50,291 nt of DNA from Nostoc sp. JL33 (GCF_017114985.1 NZ_JABXKP010000093.1:1-50291), one strand, 5' to 3'. Shown: positions 25,154-35,299, counted from the first letter of the stretch. The notes: generated by a model from the sequence alone, not told the origin. A program made the numbers and translations.

Positions 25154-26398
25154 ATGCTAAATAGTATTCTATCTCGTGTCGGTAATACTATCTCTTTTGT
25201 CTCCAACAAAGTCCAAGCTCGGATCAATTACGCTAAGACCTTACAGGTCGTTTCCCTAAAGCCTAAACAGCCTTCCAAAGGAAATGTACTTCTTTCTTAT
25301 CGGATTGAGCCATTCCTATTAAAACCAGGTCAACCAATGCCTAACGACCATACTTGGTACTGGGAAGTTTGGCAAATAGCCCAAACTTTTTTAAACTTAG
25401 GCTATAACGTTGATGTTATACAGTTCCACAATGATAAATTCCTTCCGCAAAAAGACTACGCATTTTTCATTGATATCCGTCATCGAATGGAAGCGCTTGC
25501 ACCAAAACTCAATAAAGATTGCATCAAGGTTTTCCACGTTGACATTGCTAATATGGTGTTTCGCAATGCAGCAGAATGTAACAGGCTTCTAGAACTACAA
25601 CAGCGCAAAGGTATAACCTTAAAGCCACAGCGATTTGAAGTTCCTAACTTGGGAATTGAATATGCCAATTGTGCGATTGTGTTGGGTAACGATTTCACAA
25701 CTGATACATTCAAGTATGCCAACAAACCAATGTATCGTATCCCAATTTCTTCACCTATCGTTTATCCTTATCCTGATAAGAAAGATTTTGAAGCGGTCAG
25801 AAAGCGTTTTCTCTGGTTTGGTGGTAGTGCTTTAGTTCTTAAAGGATTAGATTTAGTTTTAGATGCTTTTGCCCAAATGCCGGAATACCATTTAACAGTT
25901 TGTGGCCCGGTAAGTAATGACAAAGAATTTGAGCAAGCTTTCTACAAAGAACTCTACGAAACACCTAATATTCACACTTATGGTTGGATTGATGTTAGTA
26001 GCCCTGAGTTTATAGAGATTACAAATAACTGTCTAGGGCTTGTTTATCCTTCCGTTTCTGAAGGACAGTCAGGAGCCGTAATTAGTTGCTTGCAAGCCGG
26101 ATTAATTCCGATTTTAAGCTATGAATCTGGTGTGGATGTTCACGATTTTGGTGTGATTTTCGATAATCTTTCCCTTGAAGAAATTAAGGCGAAAGTTAGA
26201 AGTATTTCCAATTTGCCTGTTGAAGACCTAAAGCTGATGTCTCTTAAAGGATGGGAATACGCAAGAGCAAATCATACCAAAGAAAAATTTGCTCAAGCCT
26301 ACAAAAATGCTGTGGAGCAAATTATCGAAAATCATAGCCAGAAAAAACAGACTGCTTCTATACCATCTAGCAAACAGCTAGTTAGTAGCGATCGCTAA
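25154..26398 (+). CDS. Glycosyltransferase, GT-B fold (GT4-like)
   Basis: A 414-residue protein with a C-terminal Glycos_transf_1 domain: FLWFGGSALVLKGLDLVLDA, then IHTYGWID and the donor-binding YPSVSEGQSGAVISCLQAG, where the usual E-x7-E is only partly kept. The N-terminal half has VLLSYRIEPF and TWYWEVWQIAQTFLNLGYNVDV, the acceptor-side Rossmann domain. No signal peptide; the first 30 residues look amphipathic and may touch the membrane. It probably adds a sugar to the HEP repeat. Linkage and donor are unknown. Confidence 0.82.
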   Translation: MLNSILSRVGNTISFVSNKVQARINYAKTLQVVSLKPKQPSKGNVLLSYRIEPFLLKPGQPMPNDHTWYWEVWQIAQTFLNLGYNVDVIQFHNDKFLPQKDYAFFIDIRHRMEALAPKLNKDCIKVFHVDIANMVFRNAAECNRLLELQQRKGITLKPQRFEVPNLGIEYANCAIVLGNDFTTDTFKYANKPMYRIPISSPIVYPYPDKKDFEAVRKRFLWFGGSALVLKGLDLVLDAFAQMPEYHLTVCGPVSNDKEFEQAFYKELYETPNIHTYGWIDVSSPEFIEITNNCLGLVYPSVSEGQSGAVISCLQAGLIPILSYESGVDVHDFGVIFDNLSLEEIKAKVRSISNLPVEDLKLMSLKGWEYARANHTKEKFAQAYKNAVEQIIENHSQKKQTASIPSSKQLVSSDR

Positions 26399-26508
26399 TC
26401 CCAATTCCCGATGAAAATGTACTTAATATTTAGCTGTAACAAATTATTAAGTGCAAAATTATAGAGAATTTGTATCACAATAAACAGTTCCAAAAAGGAG
26501 TTTAGTTC

Positions 26509-27822
26509 ATGATTATTATCGATCGCGCCTTACAAGCCCGTGCAGCAGCAGGCAATCCCATCAAAGTGGGAATGATTGGTGCTGGTTTTATGGGTCGAGG
26601 AATTGCCAACCAAATTGTCAATTCAGTGCCAGGAATGGAGTTAGTTGCTATCTCCAATCGCAAGATTGAGGCAGCCAAGCAAGCTTATTCGGAAGCAGGA
26701 ATTGAGAATATTCAAGTTGTTGCAACTGTTAGCGAATTAGAAGATGCGATCGCTAGCGGTGAGTATGCAGTCACAGAAGACGCTAAGTTACTGTGTCAGG
26801 CTGAGGGTATTGACGCCCTAATCGAAGTCACAGGTGCAGTGGAATTTGGCGCTGTGATCGTCATGGAAGCGATCGCCCATTGCAAACATGTGATCATGAT
26901 GAATGCCGAACTCGACGGCACCATTGGCCCCATCTTGAAAGTGTATGCCGACAAAGCAGGCGTCATTCTCAGCGCTTGTGATGGCGATCAGCCAGGGGTA
27001 CAAATGAACCTTTACCGCTTTGTGAAAAGCATTGGTTTAACTCCCTTATTGTGCGGTAACATTAAAGGACTCCAAGACCCCTATCGCAATCCCACCACCC
27101 AGGAAGGATTTGCTAAACGTTGGGGTCAAAAGCCCCACATGGTGGCTAGCTTCGCAGACGGAACCAAAATTTCCTTCGAGCAAGCGATCGTTGCCAATGC
27201 CACAGGCATGAAAGTCGCCAAACGCGGAATGTTGGGATATGACTTCAACGGTTATGTCGATGAAATGACCCAGTTATATGATGTTGAACAACTCAAGGAA
27301 CTGGGCGGCATTGTCGATTATGTAGTTGGAGCAAAACCTGGCCCAGGCGTATATGTATTTGCCACTCACGACGACCCCAAGCAACAGCACTATCTCAACT
27401 TATACAAATTAGGCGAAGGCCCACTTTACAGCTTCTATACTCCTTATCACCTCTGTCATTTTGAAGTTCCCCTGTCCGTAGCGCGTGCTGTCCTGTTCGG
27501 TGATGCCGTTATGTCTCCACTAGCAGGCCCGCTAGTTGATGTTGTCACCACAGCCAAAATTGACCTGAAAGCAGGAGAAACCTTAGATGGCATCGGCTAC
27601 TACATGACCTACGGACAGTGTGAAAATTCCGATATCGTCCAACAGGAAAATCTTCTACCAATTGGTTTAGCCGAAGGGTGTCGCCTCAAACGAGATATTA
27701 CTAAGGATCAAGTCCTCACATACGAGGATGTAGAATTACCTGAAGGCAGACTCTGCGACCAACTACGATCTGAGCAAAACAGTTATTTCGCCTCAGAAAA
27801 AATCTTAGTAGCAGTTGGGTAA
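26509..27822 (+). CDS. NAD(P)-dependent oxidoreductase with SAF domain
   Basis: A 437-residue dehydrogenase. The Rossmann motif is VGMIGAGFMGRGIANQIV near residue 20; the central catalytic part looks like homoserine dehydrogenase or Gfo/Idh (DGDQPGVQMNLYRF). A SAF domain lies at the C-terminus (ENLLPIGLAEGCRLKRDITK then DVELPEG). Proteins of this build reduce or oxidise small polyol or sugar-derived aldehydes. The start has AAAGGAGTTTAG upstream, one of the clearest ribosome sites in the island. Its position between two GT-B genes and before hepC-hepA repeats the Anabaena island order. The exact substrate is unknown. Confidence 0.85.
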   Translation: MIIIDRALQARAAAGNPIKVGMIGAGFMGRGIANQIVNSVPGMELVAISNRKIEAAKQAYSEAGIENIQVVATVSELEDAIASGEYAVTEDAKLLCQAEGIDALIEVTGAVEFGAVIVMEAIAHCKHVIMMNAELDGTIGPILKVYADKAGVILSACDGDQPGVQMNLYRFVKSIGLTPLLCGNIKGLQDPYRNPTTQEGFAKRWGQKPHMVASFADGTKISFEQAIVANATGMKVAKRGMLGYDFNGYVDEMTQLYDVEQLKELGGIVDYVVGAKPGPGVYVFATHDDPKQQHYLNLYKLGEGPLYSFYTPYHLCHFEVPLSVARAVLFGDAVMSPLAGPLVDVVTTAKIDLKAGETLDGIGYYMTYGQCENSDIVQQENLLPIGLAEGCRLKRDITKDQVLTYEDVELPEGRLCDQLRSEQNSYFASEKILVAVG

Positions 27823-27875
27823 TATCGGTTCCAAAAACATTTGCAACAAATGAATTGGCTGTAGGGGCGTAGAGT

Positions 27876-28206
27876 CAGGGCGAATAGAATTCGCGGCTAC
27901 ACAAACGAACGCGAACAGCGTCTCGCAGAGAAGTCCGCCTGCGCGGACTAAGGAAAAACTGAGGGTTTGAAACCCACCTCCGTGGGTTTTGCCTGTGTAG
28001 ACGCGGTTTCTAACCGCCGATTTAACTAAAGCAGGGCGAATAGAATTCGCGGCTACACAAACGAACGCGAACAGCGTCTCGCAGAGAAGTCCGCCTGCGC
28101 GGACTAAGGAAAAATTGAGGGTTTGAAACCCACGTTCGCGTAGCGTTGCGCAAGGAAAGGTGGGTTTTGCCTGTGTAGACGCGGTTTCTAACCGCCGATT
28201 TAACTG
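27876..28206. repeat. 156-bp direct repeat, two copies in tandem
   Basis: Copy one (27876-28031) and copy two (28032-28206) both start CAGGGCGAATAGAATTCGCG and end with GTTTCTAACCGCCGATTTAA. Copy two carries an altered centre (TTCGCGTAGCGTTGCGCAAG in place of CTCCG). A third, single relative lies at 46164-46286. Each holds several small palindromes. Open frames here (for example 27805-28251 minus) are artefacts of the repeat. Confidence 0.85.
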
Positions 28207-28282
28207 CGGGACACTAAAGTTGTTGATAGGAACTTGCTGGGGAGGATTCAAACAAACCCGATCGAAACTTTAGGTCAAATTC

Positions 28283-29383
28283 ATGAAAATTGCTCTAGTC
28301 CATGATTATTTAACCCAGCGAGGTGGGGCAGAGCGTGTGTTTGAACTGCTTTGTAAGCGCTATCCTGAAGCAGATATTTTCACATCTCTGTATGATCCAC
28401 AAAAAACTATTGATCTAGGCGATCGCATAGTCAATACAACTTTCTTGCAAAAGATTCCTGGTGCAGCAAAACATTTCAGGTCGATGGCTCCTTTATATTT
28501 TCCTGCCTTTCGTTCCTTGGATCTGCAAGACTACGATTTAATTATCAGCAGTAGCACCAGCTTCGCCAAAGCAGTGCGAAAAAACCCCAATGCCCGCCAT
28601 ATTTGTTTTTGCCATAATGTCACCCGTTTCTTATGGGATACAGCAACTTATTTAAGAGAGTACGGAGACTATAGATATTTTGCTCCTTTAATCGAACAAG
28701 TCTTTCAAGTAATGAGAAAGGTAGACCTGAAATATGCACAGGAACCTGACCTTTATATTGCTAATTCTAGTGTTGTTGCCCGCCGGATTGAAAATATTTA
28801 TGGCAAAAAGGCAATGATGGTAAACTATCCAATTGATACTAGTAAATTTCTTTTTTCAGATATAAAAGATGAATATTATCTGGCCTCAGCCCGGATGATC
28901 AGTTATAAGCGACTTGATATAATAGTCGAAGCTTTTAATTGGCTGGGGTGGCGGTTATTAATATCAGGTGACGGGCCAGAACAAGCACGGTTAAAATCTA
29001 AAGCATTACAAAATATTGAGTTCTTGGGACACGTAAGTGATAGAACCCGCAAAGACTTGTTTTCCAAAGCCAAGTCTATTATTGTCGCAGCCCTAGAAGA
29101 CTACGGATTAGTTCCAGTAGAGGCTAATGCTAGTGGCACACCAGTCATCGCCTATGGAGCAGGTGGAGTATTAGATACTCAAATTCCAGGTGAAACAGGA
29201 GTCTTTTTCAAAAGGCAAACACCCGAATCTTTACAAGTTGCATTACTAGAAGCCAACGGCATTTCTTGGGATTACGATCGCATCCGTAATCATGCAGTAG
29301 CAAACTTTTCAGAGAATGCATTCTTTGGTAAAGTTGAGCAAATTATTAACCAGGCTTGTGGCGGCCATCAATTATTCATTTGA
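28283..29383 (+). CDS. Glycosyltransferase family 4
   Basis: A 366-residue GT-B enzyme. The N-terminal acceptor domain starts MKIALVHDYLTQRGGAERVF, with HICFCHNVTRFLWD as a conserved loop. The C-terminal donor domain has YYLASARMISYKRLDIIVEA, LLISGDGPEQARL and the motif AALEDYGLVPVEANASGTPVIAYGAGG (given here in two parts, E-x7-E kept). GT4 enzymes of this type are often mannosyltransferases. It precedes the Wzc-like gene by 125 nt. A ribosome-site-like TTAGG lies before the ATG. Confidence 0.92.
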   Translation: MKIALVHDYLTQRGGAERVFELLCKRYPEADIFTSLYDPQKTIDLGDRIVNTTFLQKIPGAAKHFRSMAPLYFPAFRSLDLQDYDLIISSSTSFAKAVRKNPNARHICFCHNVTRFLWDTATYLREYGDYRYFAPLIEQVFQVMRKVDLKYAQEPDLYIANSSVVARRIENIYGKKAMMVNYPIDTSKFLFSDIKDEYYLASARMISYKRLDIIVEAFNWLGWRLLISGDGPEQARLKSKALQNIEFLGHVSDRTRKDLFSKAKSIIVAALEDYGLVPVEANASGTPVIAYGAGGVLDTQIPGETGVFFKRQTPESLQVALLEANGISWDYDRIRNHAVANFSENAFFGKVEQIINQACGGHQLFI

Positions 29384-29508
29384 TTTCTGAATCTCTTGCC
29401 ATTATAAGATTACCTATTTATTTTCTCTCCTCTTGGCGGTTTGTTAAAAAAAATAGGTATTTTTCGGAGAATCTCTTAGCGTAAATCTCGAAGACAAGGA
29501 TAATAAAA

Positions 29509-31737
29509 GTGGTTCAAACTAGTCTAAATCCTCAGATAACTCCAGCTTCTGAAAGTGAAGTAGGTTACGGACAATTGTTTGCCGTATTTGTGAGGAGATT
29601 TCCTTGGTTCTTAGCAGTATTAATTACTTCTATTGCTCTTGCAGGCTTGGTAACTTTTAAGACCAAACCTACTTATAAAAGTTCGATGCAACTGCTAGTA
29701 GAGCCTAACTATCAAGGTAAGACAGAAGGTGCTGGGTTAGACAACCAGTTTACTGACTCTAATGTAGTCATAGATACTGCTACCCAGCTTAACTTGATGC
29801 AGAGTTCGGGGCTTATCCAAAAAGCAGTTAATAAACTTCAGTCTGATTATCCAGATATAAGTTCAACTGAAATTAAAGCTTCTTTGGTCTTAACTCAATT
29901 AAGGAGCAAAGAAGATAATGTCGCTACTAAAATCTTTCAAGTTGAATACACTGCTGGAGATCCAGAAAAGACACAAAAAGTTTTGGGTGCAATTCGACAA
30001 GTTTATGTGGAATATAACAAACAACAACAGAATTCGCGTTTACAAAAAGGTCTGCAAATTATTAGGGAACAGTTAAGTAAAGCCAGTGAAGAAGTAAACG
30101 CATCTGAGACAAATTTACAAAGGTTCCGCAGAAATCAGAACTTAATTGATCCAGAGTCACAGGCCAAGGCGATTGAGACAGCTTTGAACACTATTGCCCA
30201 AGAACGACAGACAACTCGTTCTCAGTATGGGGAAGCTTTGGCACGTCAAAAATCTTTGGAAGAACAACTTAATCGTTCTCCCCAAAATGCTCTAGTTGCT
30301 TCTCGTCTGAGTCAGTCTACTCGCTATCAAGGCTTACTGAACGAGATCCAAAAAAGCGAACTAGCACTAGCACAGGAACGCTTACGCTTTACAGATCAGA
30401 CTCCGAGTGTGCAAAAGCTCAAAGAACAGCTTCTGAGCCAGAAGGAATTATTGCAACAAGAAGTAGGAAGAACTTTAGGCGAAAAGTCTGCTGGTGGATT
30501 CACTTCTGGAGATTCTCTTCTCGAAAAAGGACAGCTCGGCCAAATTGATCTCAGCCTTGCTGGTCAGCTAGTAGAAACGCAGACCACTATTGTTGCTTTA
30601 ACTGCTCGTGATCAAACTTTAGCCCAAAAAGAAAAGGAGCTGCGTTTGGAAATTAAACGCTTCCCGCCTCTGTTGGCTTATTACAATCGGATGCTACCGC
30701 AATTACAATTTAGTCGTGAAAGGTTAGAGCAACTTTTAAGAGCAGAACAGCAATTACGGCAAGAACTTTCCAAGGGTGGATTTAATTGGGAAGTTGTAGA
30801 AGAACCCCAAAAAGGCGCACAATTAGGCCCCAATCTCCAGCAGAACTTGCTGTTAGGTGCTGTCGTTGGATTCATGTTAGGAGGTATTGCTGCCTTTATT
30901 CGGGAATCGGCTGATGATGCAGTTCACACCACTGCTGAGTTAGAGAAGCAAATGGCCATGCCGTTGTTGGGAACAACTCCCAAATTACCGCCAGCTAAAC
31001 CCAGAGAATCAATGATCAAGTTGCCTTTTGGTAAGCCAGAAGTTCTCGCCCCTTGGACAATTCAGGTATTGCAATCTCCACCGCGTTGGGAATCGCTGGA
31101 TCTGATTTACAAAAACATTGAGCTTTTAAATACTGTTACTAACTTGAAATCTTTGATGATCACCTCAGCTTTACCCGATGAGGGTAAATCAGCTTTGGCG
31201 TTGGGTTTGGCAATGAGTGCTGCCCGTTTACACAAAAGGGTGTTATTGATTGATGCCAACTTACGTGATCCCAGTCTGCACCAACAACTGAATCTTCCTA
31301 ATGAACAGGGGCTTTCAACTCTACTGGCGAGTGATGCAACTCTACCCAACCAAATTAGTCTTCAATACTCAGGTTCCGCCTACATCGATATTTTGACTGC
31401 TGGCCCCAAACCTGCTGATCCAGCTAATCTATTGAGTTCTCCTCGGATGATGCAATTAATGGCAGCATTTGAGGAAAACTATGATTTGGTACTCATAGAT
31501 GCTCCCCCAGTTCTCGGCTTGGTGGATGCCATGCTTACCGCATCATCTTGTCGTAGCGTGATCATGGTGGCAAGCATTGGTATTGTGACGCGAAGTCAGC
31601 TGACTCAAGCGACAGCTATGCTCAGTAAGTTAAACCTAATTGGGGTTGTAGCTAACGGGGTATCAAATAGCAGTAGTAATTACGTACCCAATATCAAACA
31701 ACAGCAGTTAGCTCTACGTCAAGCTGTGGAAAAGTAG
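29509..31737 (+). CDS. Wzc/GumC-like chain-length protein with BY-kinase domain
   Basis: A 742-residue inner-membrane protein joining a Wzz-type co-polymerase and a bacterial tyrosine kinase. TM1 is at about 33-52 (FPWFLAVLITSIALAGLV); residues 60-430 are periplasmic with coiled coils; TM2 is at about 445-463 (LLLGAVVGFMLGGIAAF). The kinase has Walker A in SALPDEGKSALALG (near 555), Walker A' LLIDANLRDP and Walker B LVLIDAPPV. The usual C-terminal tyrosine cluster is almost absent, with a single Tyr in SSSNYVPNIK, so autophosphorylation may be limited. It starts with GTG at 29509, AAGGA upstream. It probably sets HEP chain length and couples polymerisation to export. Confidence 0.92.
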   Translation: MVQTSLNPQITPASESEVGYGQLFAVFVRRFPWFLAVLITSIALAGLVTFKTKPTYKSSMQLLVEPNYQGKTEGAGLDNQFTDSNVVIDTATQLNLMQSSGLIQKAVNKLQSDYPDISSTEIKASLVLTQLRSKEDNVATKIFQVEYTAGDPEKTQKVLGAIRQVYVEYNKQQQNSRLQKGLQIIREQLSKASEEVNASETNLQRFRRNQNLIDPESQAKAIETALNTIAQERQTTRSQYGEALARQKSLEEQLNRSPQNALVASRLSQSTRYQGLLNEIQKSELALAQERLRFTDQTPSVQKLKEQLLSQKELLQQEVGRTLGEKSAGGFTSGDSLLEKGQLGQIDLSLAGQLVETQTTIVALTARDQTLAQKEKELRLEIKRFPPLLAYYNRMLPQLQFSRERLEQLLRAEQQLRQELSKGGFNWEVVEEPQKGAQLGPNLQQNLLLGAVVGFMLGGIAAFIRESADDAVHTTAELEKQMAMPLLGTTPKLPPAKPRESMIKLPFGKPEVLAPWTIQVLQSPPRWESLDLIYKNIELLNTVTNLKSLMITSALPDEGKSALALGLAMSAARLHKRVLLIDANLRDPSLHQQLNLPNEQGLSTLLASDATLPNQISLQYSGSAYIDILTAGPKPADPANLLSSPRMMQLMAAFEENYDLVLIDAPPVLGLVDAMLTASSCRSVIMVASIGIVTRSQLTQATAMLSKLNLIGVVANGVSNSSSNYVPNIKQQQLALRQAVEK

Positions 31738-31753
31738 TTAGTACCGCTATATG

Positions 31754-31790
31754 AAAGATCCCCGACTTCTCTAAGAAGTCGGGGATCTTT
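31754..31790. terminator. 17-bp perfect hairpin after the Wzc-like gene
   Basis: AAAGATCCCCGACTTCT (31754-31770) pairs with 31774-31790 across a CTA loop, 17 nt after the stop. It is strong enough to end transcription, though the following T-run is short (CTTTCTCGTTTCT). The same palindrome, slightly broken, appears at 41368-41400 inside a gene, so it is also a dispersed repeat. Confidence 0.6.
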
Positions 31791-32410
31791 CTCGTTTCTA
31801 GCCTCTGGCTGGAAATGCTGTTCATTGCGGTGCCGCGAGTCAGGGAGGCGGAGCCTCAAAATAGACATTCCCAGTCGGAGACTGGGAACGAGGTAATGAT
31901 ATTGCGATCAGGAAAAATTCAGTATATTTATGCTATCTTTATGACATTTCAGAGAAATCACTGGCTCTTTAAAGAGTAAATAAAGAATTTATTTGAGCGA
32001 TCGCTATTTCTACATAGTCTTATATTCTAGAGATTAAAGCACCTTCAAAAGGGCTAGAAGACAACAGGGGACTGGTTTTGTTAAATATATCGATACAATA
32101 AACACCTCAGTACAATTAAACGTCGATATAGATTCATGGGTAATTTACCTCTACACTTTTCTACTGTCAGTAGTTACCGGAAAATACTGATTGCTCATGA
32201 ATATTGATAGTAACGTTGATTTGTACACCTCTACACCAGCAGAATTCTGCACGATGTGTGCTTGGCTGAGTGGCAAATAGCAATAACATATTTTTGCCCT
32301 CAATTATCTCCAACTTTTTGGACTGACAACAAGATTCGGATTTGGGTCTTTGGCATTGATAGCCTTTGATAACGCCTCAGCAATTCACTTTTGTATAATC
32401 CCAAATACAT
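31791..32410. other. Long leader upstream of hepC
   Basis: About 620 bp without a gene. The left part holds dispersed repeat pieces (CATTCCCAGTCGGAGACTGG near 31866). The rest is AT-rich and unlike the repeats. The Anabaena hepC-hepA region is controlled during heterocyst differentiation, so developmental promoters are likely here. I could not find a clean NtcA box (GTA-N8-TAC). Confidence 0.4.
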
Positions 32411-33130
32411 ATGACAACTTCAATAATTCCAAGTGTAGAGAATTTATATGATGTAACCCAGCAACACCAAAATAATCGTGGGTACTGCACACTGTATTGG
32501 CGACGGGGTAAGCTGTTGGTGAAGCCGCTTGGACGAGTTAAACAACCATATCTGCCTTCATTAGATAGTAAGCGATCGCTAGTCGAATGCTTACAACATT
32601 CTCCTGTAAGTTTGGTAAGTATAGATCCAAAACTGGGTGAGGCTTTACTCAGGTTTTGGGCAGATGCATGTGAAGAAGCTCAAAAACCAATATTCTTAAG
32701 CATACCTGCTGGCAATAAACAACCTTGGAGACAATTGCAGCGATTAATTGATTGGATTGCTGCTTTAGTGTTGCTGCTATTAGTAAGTCCAGTCATGTTG
32801 GGATTGATTGTATTAATGCAGGTTTACTCGCCAGGTTCACTTTTTTGTCGTGAGTGGCGTGTTGGAGAACGCGGTAAACTCTTTCGGGCGGTGAGCTTTT
32901 GCACAACTACAAAACACAATATCACACCACTAGGGCGTTGGATGCGTAAATACGGTCTTGATAATTTGCCGCAGTTATTGAATGTGCTGCGGGGTGACAT
33001 GAGTTTGACCGGATCTTGTTGTTGGACTTTAGAAGATGCAGTACAGCTAAATAAACTACCAGAAATTACGGCTTCATGGGAAGTAGAGGCGCAGTCTCAC
33101 CGGTTACATCTGGATAGCCAGACACTTTGA
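32411..33130 (+). CDS. hepC: HepC-like sugar transferase
   Basis: A 239-residue member of the bacterial sugar transferase (WcaJ/polyprenyl glycosylphosphotransferase) family that starts a lipid-linked glycan. The N-terminal 110 residues are soluble and specific to this type. One membrane helix follows (LIDWIAALVLLLLVSPVMLGL, near 112-132). The catalytic core is short: GSLFCREWRVGERGKLFRAV, GRWMRKYGLDNLPQLLNVLRG then DMSLTG. The usual E-R / PG-T motifs are partly changed. HepC is needed for the envelope polysaccharide of heterocysts in Anabaena and directly precedes hepA there, as here. Symbol given from family plus this order. Confidence 0.85.
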   Translation: MTTSIIPSVENLYDVTQQHQNNRGYCTLYWRRGKLLVKPLGRVKQPYLPSLDSKRSLVECLQHSPVSLVSIDPKLGEALLRFWADACEEAQKPIFLSIPAGNKQPWRQLQRLIDWIAALVLLLLVSPVMLGLIVLMQVYSPGSLFCREWRVGERGKLFRAVSFCTTTKHNITPLGRWMRKYGLDNLPQLLNVLRGDMSLTGSCCWTLEDAVQLNKLPEITASWEVEAQSHRLHLDSQTL

Positions 33131-33295
33131 GAATCCAAAATTCCAAATTCTGACTCCTAACTCCTGAATTCTTATACCAATTCTTTGTGAAACTGCACAA
33201 AATCAGACTTAGTGAGACAAGGGGCTTAAGCTCCTTGTTCTATGCAACCTCACAAGTAATCGGTATTACATGCCAAATTATTGTTAGAAAAATCA

Positions 33296-35146
33296 ATGCA
33301 TTTAAAACTTCCTCAACCACTCGGCAATCTGCTCAAAGCTAGCAGCTTTTGGCAGGACAACTATTTGATATTGCGAGAATTTAAACACTTTCGGAAAATT
33401 GCCATTTTAGCTCTGATATTCTCGATTTTGGCGGCAACATTTGAAGGTGTGAGTATTGGCTTTTTACTTTCATTTTTGCAAAGTTTAACTAGTCCCAATG
33501 CTCAACCAGTCCACACAGGAATAGGCTGGTTTGATATTTGGATTTTGGGAGCTAAAACATCGGCAATTAATCGTCTATACCGCGTATCTCTATTAATTTT
33601 ATTGAGTACTTGGTTACGTGCAACCTTTAACTACTTTTCTCAAGTCTATACTGAATTATCTCAACTACATCTTGCCGATCGCTTACGAAAGCAAATTTTT
33701 GAACAGTTACAATCTTTATCGTTAAGTTACTTTGCCAAAACTCGTTCTGGTGAACTAATTAACACAATTACCACAGAAATCGAAAGAATCAGACAGGGTT
33801 TCAGTGGCGCAGCCTTTTTAGTAACTAGAGGACTCACAACCTTTGTCTACTTAATATCAATGTTTTTGATATCATGGCAACTAACGCTGATTTCAGCATT
33901 ACTATTTACACTTTTAGGTGTGGGGTTGTCAAATCTGAACGCTAGAGTCAGAGAATCAAGTTTTGGCATGACAGCTGCTAATGCTAATTTTACATCAACA
34001 GCCATAGAATTTATTAATGGCATTCGGACTGTTCACACCTGTGGTACCCAAGAATTTGAGCGTCAGCGTTACTACAAAGCTAGCGACAAGGTAATAAGTA
34101 CTACAACAAAAGTTGTGTTCACTTGGACACTTGTTAAGCCAATTGCCGAAGGGGTAGCAACTACGGTATTGATCGGAATGATTATTTTGGCGTTCACTAG
34201 CCTTGTTACTAATGGAACACTACAAGTTGCTTCTTTGCTAACCTTTTTCTTTGTGCTATTTCGCTTCATACCATTTGTTCAAGATATTAACGGTACGAGA
34301 GCATATCTCAGCACTTTACATGGTTCAGCAGACAACATTAAAAATTTGTTGACAAGTGATGAAAAATATTACTTTCAAAATGGCAATGTTGAGTTTAAAG
34401 GTTTAAAAAGGTCAATAGATTTAGTCTCTGTAGATTTTGGCTATGATGAAGAAAATCTAGTGCTTCATAATATTACCCTGACTATTGAAAAGGGAAAAAT
34501 GACGGCATTAGTCGGAGCATCTGGTGCTGGTAAAACAACCATTGCTGATTTAATTCCCCGATTTTATAATGCTACAGATGGATATCTTTTCATGGATGAA
34601 ATTGATGTACGGCAGTTTGAAATTAACTCCCTACGTCGCAAAATAGCTGTTGTTAGCCAGGATACTTTTATCTTCAATACTAATGTTTGGCAGAATATTT
34701 CTTACGGTACGCCAGAAGCGACTAATGAAGAAATTCAAGAAGCTGCTAAACTAGCGAATGCACTGGAATTTATTTTGGAAATGCCCGAAGGTTTTGATAC
34801 CCAATTAGGAGATCGGGGTGTCAGGTTATCTGGAGGACAAAGGCAGCGAATTGCTATTGCGCGTGCTTTACTGCGGAACCCAGAAATTTTGATTTTGGAT
34901 GAAGCAACTAGCGCCTTAGATTCTGTATCTGAGCGCTTAATTCAAGATTCATTAGAAAAGCTATCTGTTGGAAAAACAGTAATTGCGATCGCTCACCGTC
35001 TTTCTACTATTTCTAAAGCAGATAAAGTTGTGGTATTAGAACAGGGAAGGATAGTAGAACAAGGTAACTATAAAGAATTACTTGACCTCAAAGGTAAGCT
35101 TTGGAAATATCATCAGATGCAGTATGAAGTCAGGCAATCAGATTAG
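33296..35146 (+). CDS. hepA: HepA-type ABC exporter for heterocyst envelope polysaccharide
   Basis: A 616-residue half-transporter. The N-terminal part has about six membrane helices (from AILALIFSILAATFEG to FFFVLFRFIPFV). The nucleotide-binding domain has Walker A GASGAGKTT near 406-414, Q-loop VVSQDTF, signature LSGGQRQR near 511, Walker B ILILDEATSALD near 532 and switch His in IAIAHRLST. HepA is required in Anabaena to lay down the polysaccharide layer that keeps oxygen out of heterocysts. The ATG at 33296 (MHLKLPQPLG) fits better than the TTG at 33281. It lies 165 nt after hepC. The spacer has a palindrome ACAAGGGGCTTAAGCTCCTT near 33219. Confidence 0.9.
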   Translation: MHLKLPQPLGNLLKASSFWQDNYLILREFKHFRKIAILALIFSILAATFEGVSIGFLLSFLQSLTSPNAQPVHTGIGWFDIWILGAKTSAINRLYRVSLLILLSTWLRATFNYFSQVYTELSQLHLADRLRKQIFEQLQSLSLSYFAKTRSGELINTITTEIERIRQGFSGAAFLVTRGLTTFVYLISMFLISWQLTLISALLFTLLGVGLSNLNARVRESSFGMTAANANFTSTAIEFINGIRTVHTCGTQEFERQRYYKASDKVISTTTKVVFTWTLVKPIAEGVATTVLIGMIILAFTSLVTNGTLQVASLLTFFFVLFRFIPFVQDINGTRAYLSTLHGSADNIKNLLTSDEKYYFQNGNVEFKGLKRSIDLVSVDFGYDEENLVLHNITLTIEKGKMTALVGASGAGKTTIADLIPRFYNATDGYLFMDEIDVRQFEINSLRRKIAVVSQDTFIFNTNVWQNISYGTPEATNEEIQEAAKLANALEFILEMPEGFDTQLGDRGVRLSGGQRQRIAIARALLRNPEILILDEATSALDSVSERLIQDSLEKLSVGKTVIAIAHRLSTISKADKVVVLEQGRIVEQGNYKELLDLKGKLWKYHQMQYEVRQSD

Positions 35147-35299
35147 AAACAATATCCAAAATCTCGTTAAAAATAAATCAATTTCCAAAAATATTTGCAA
35201 CAGATGGATCGGCTACAGGGGCATAAATTTGTACGCCTTTACCTATGTATCTATATCATGTATTTGGTGAAATGGTATCGCTGAACAAGAACGGAAAAC

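Noticed and set aside
27805..28251. 148-codon frame on the minus strand
   Set aside because: Entirely inside the tandem 156-bp repeat; it contains the same peptide twice because the DNA is duplicated.
31791..32410. NtcA box upstream of hepC
   Set aside because: No GTA-N8-TAC was found; the closest has the wrong spacing (GTA-N11-TAC).
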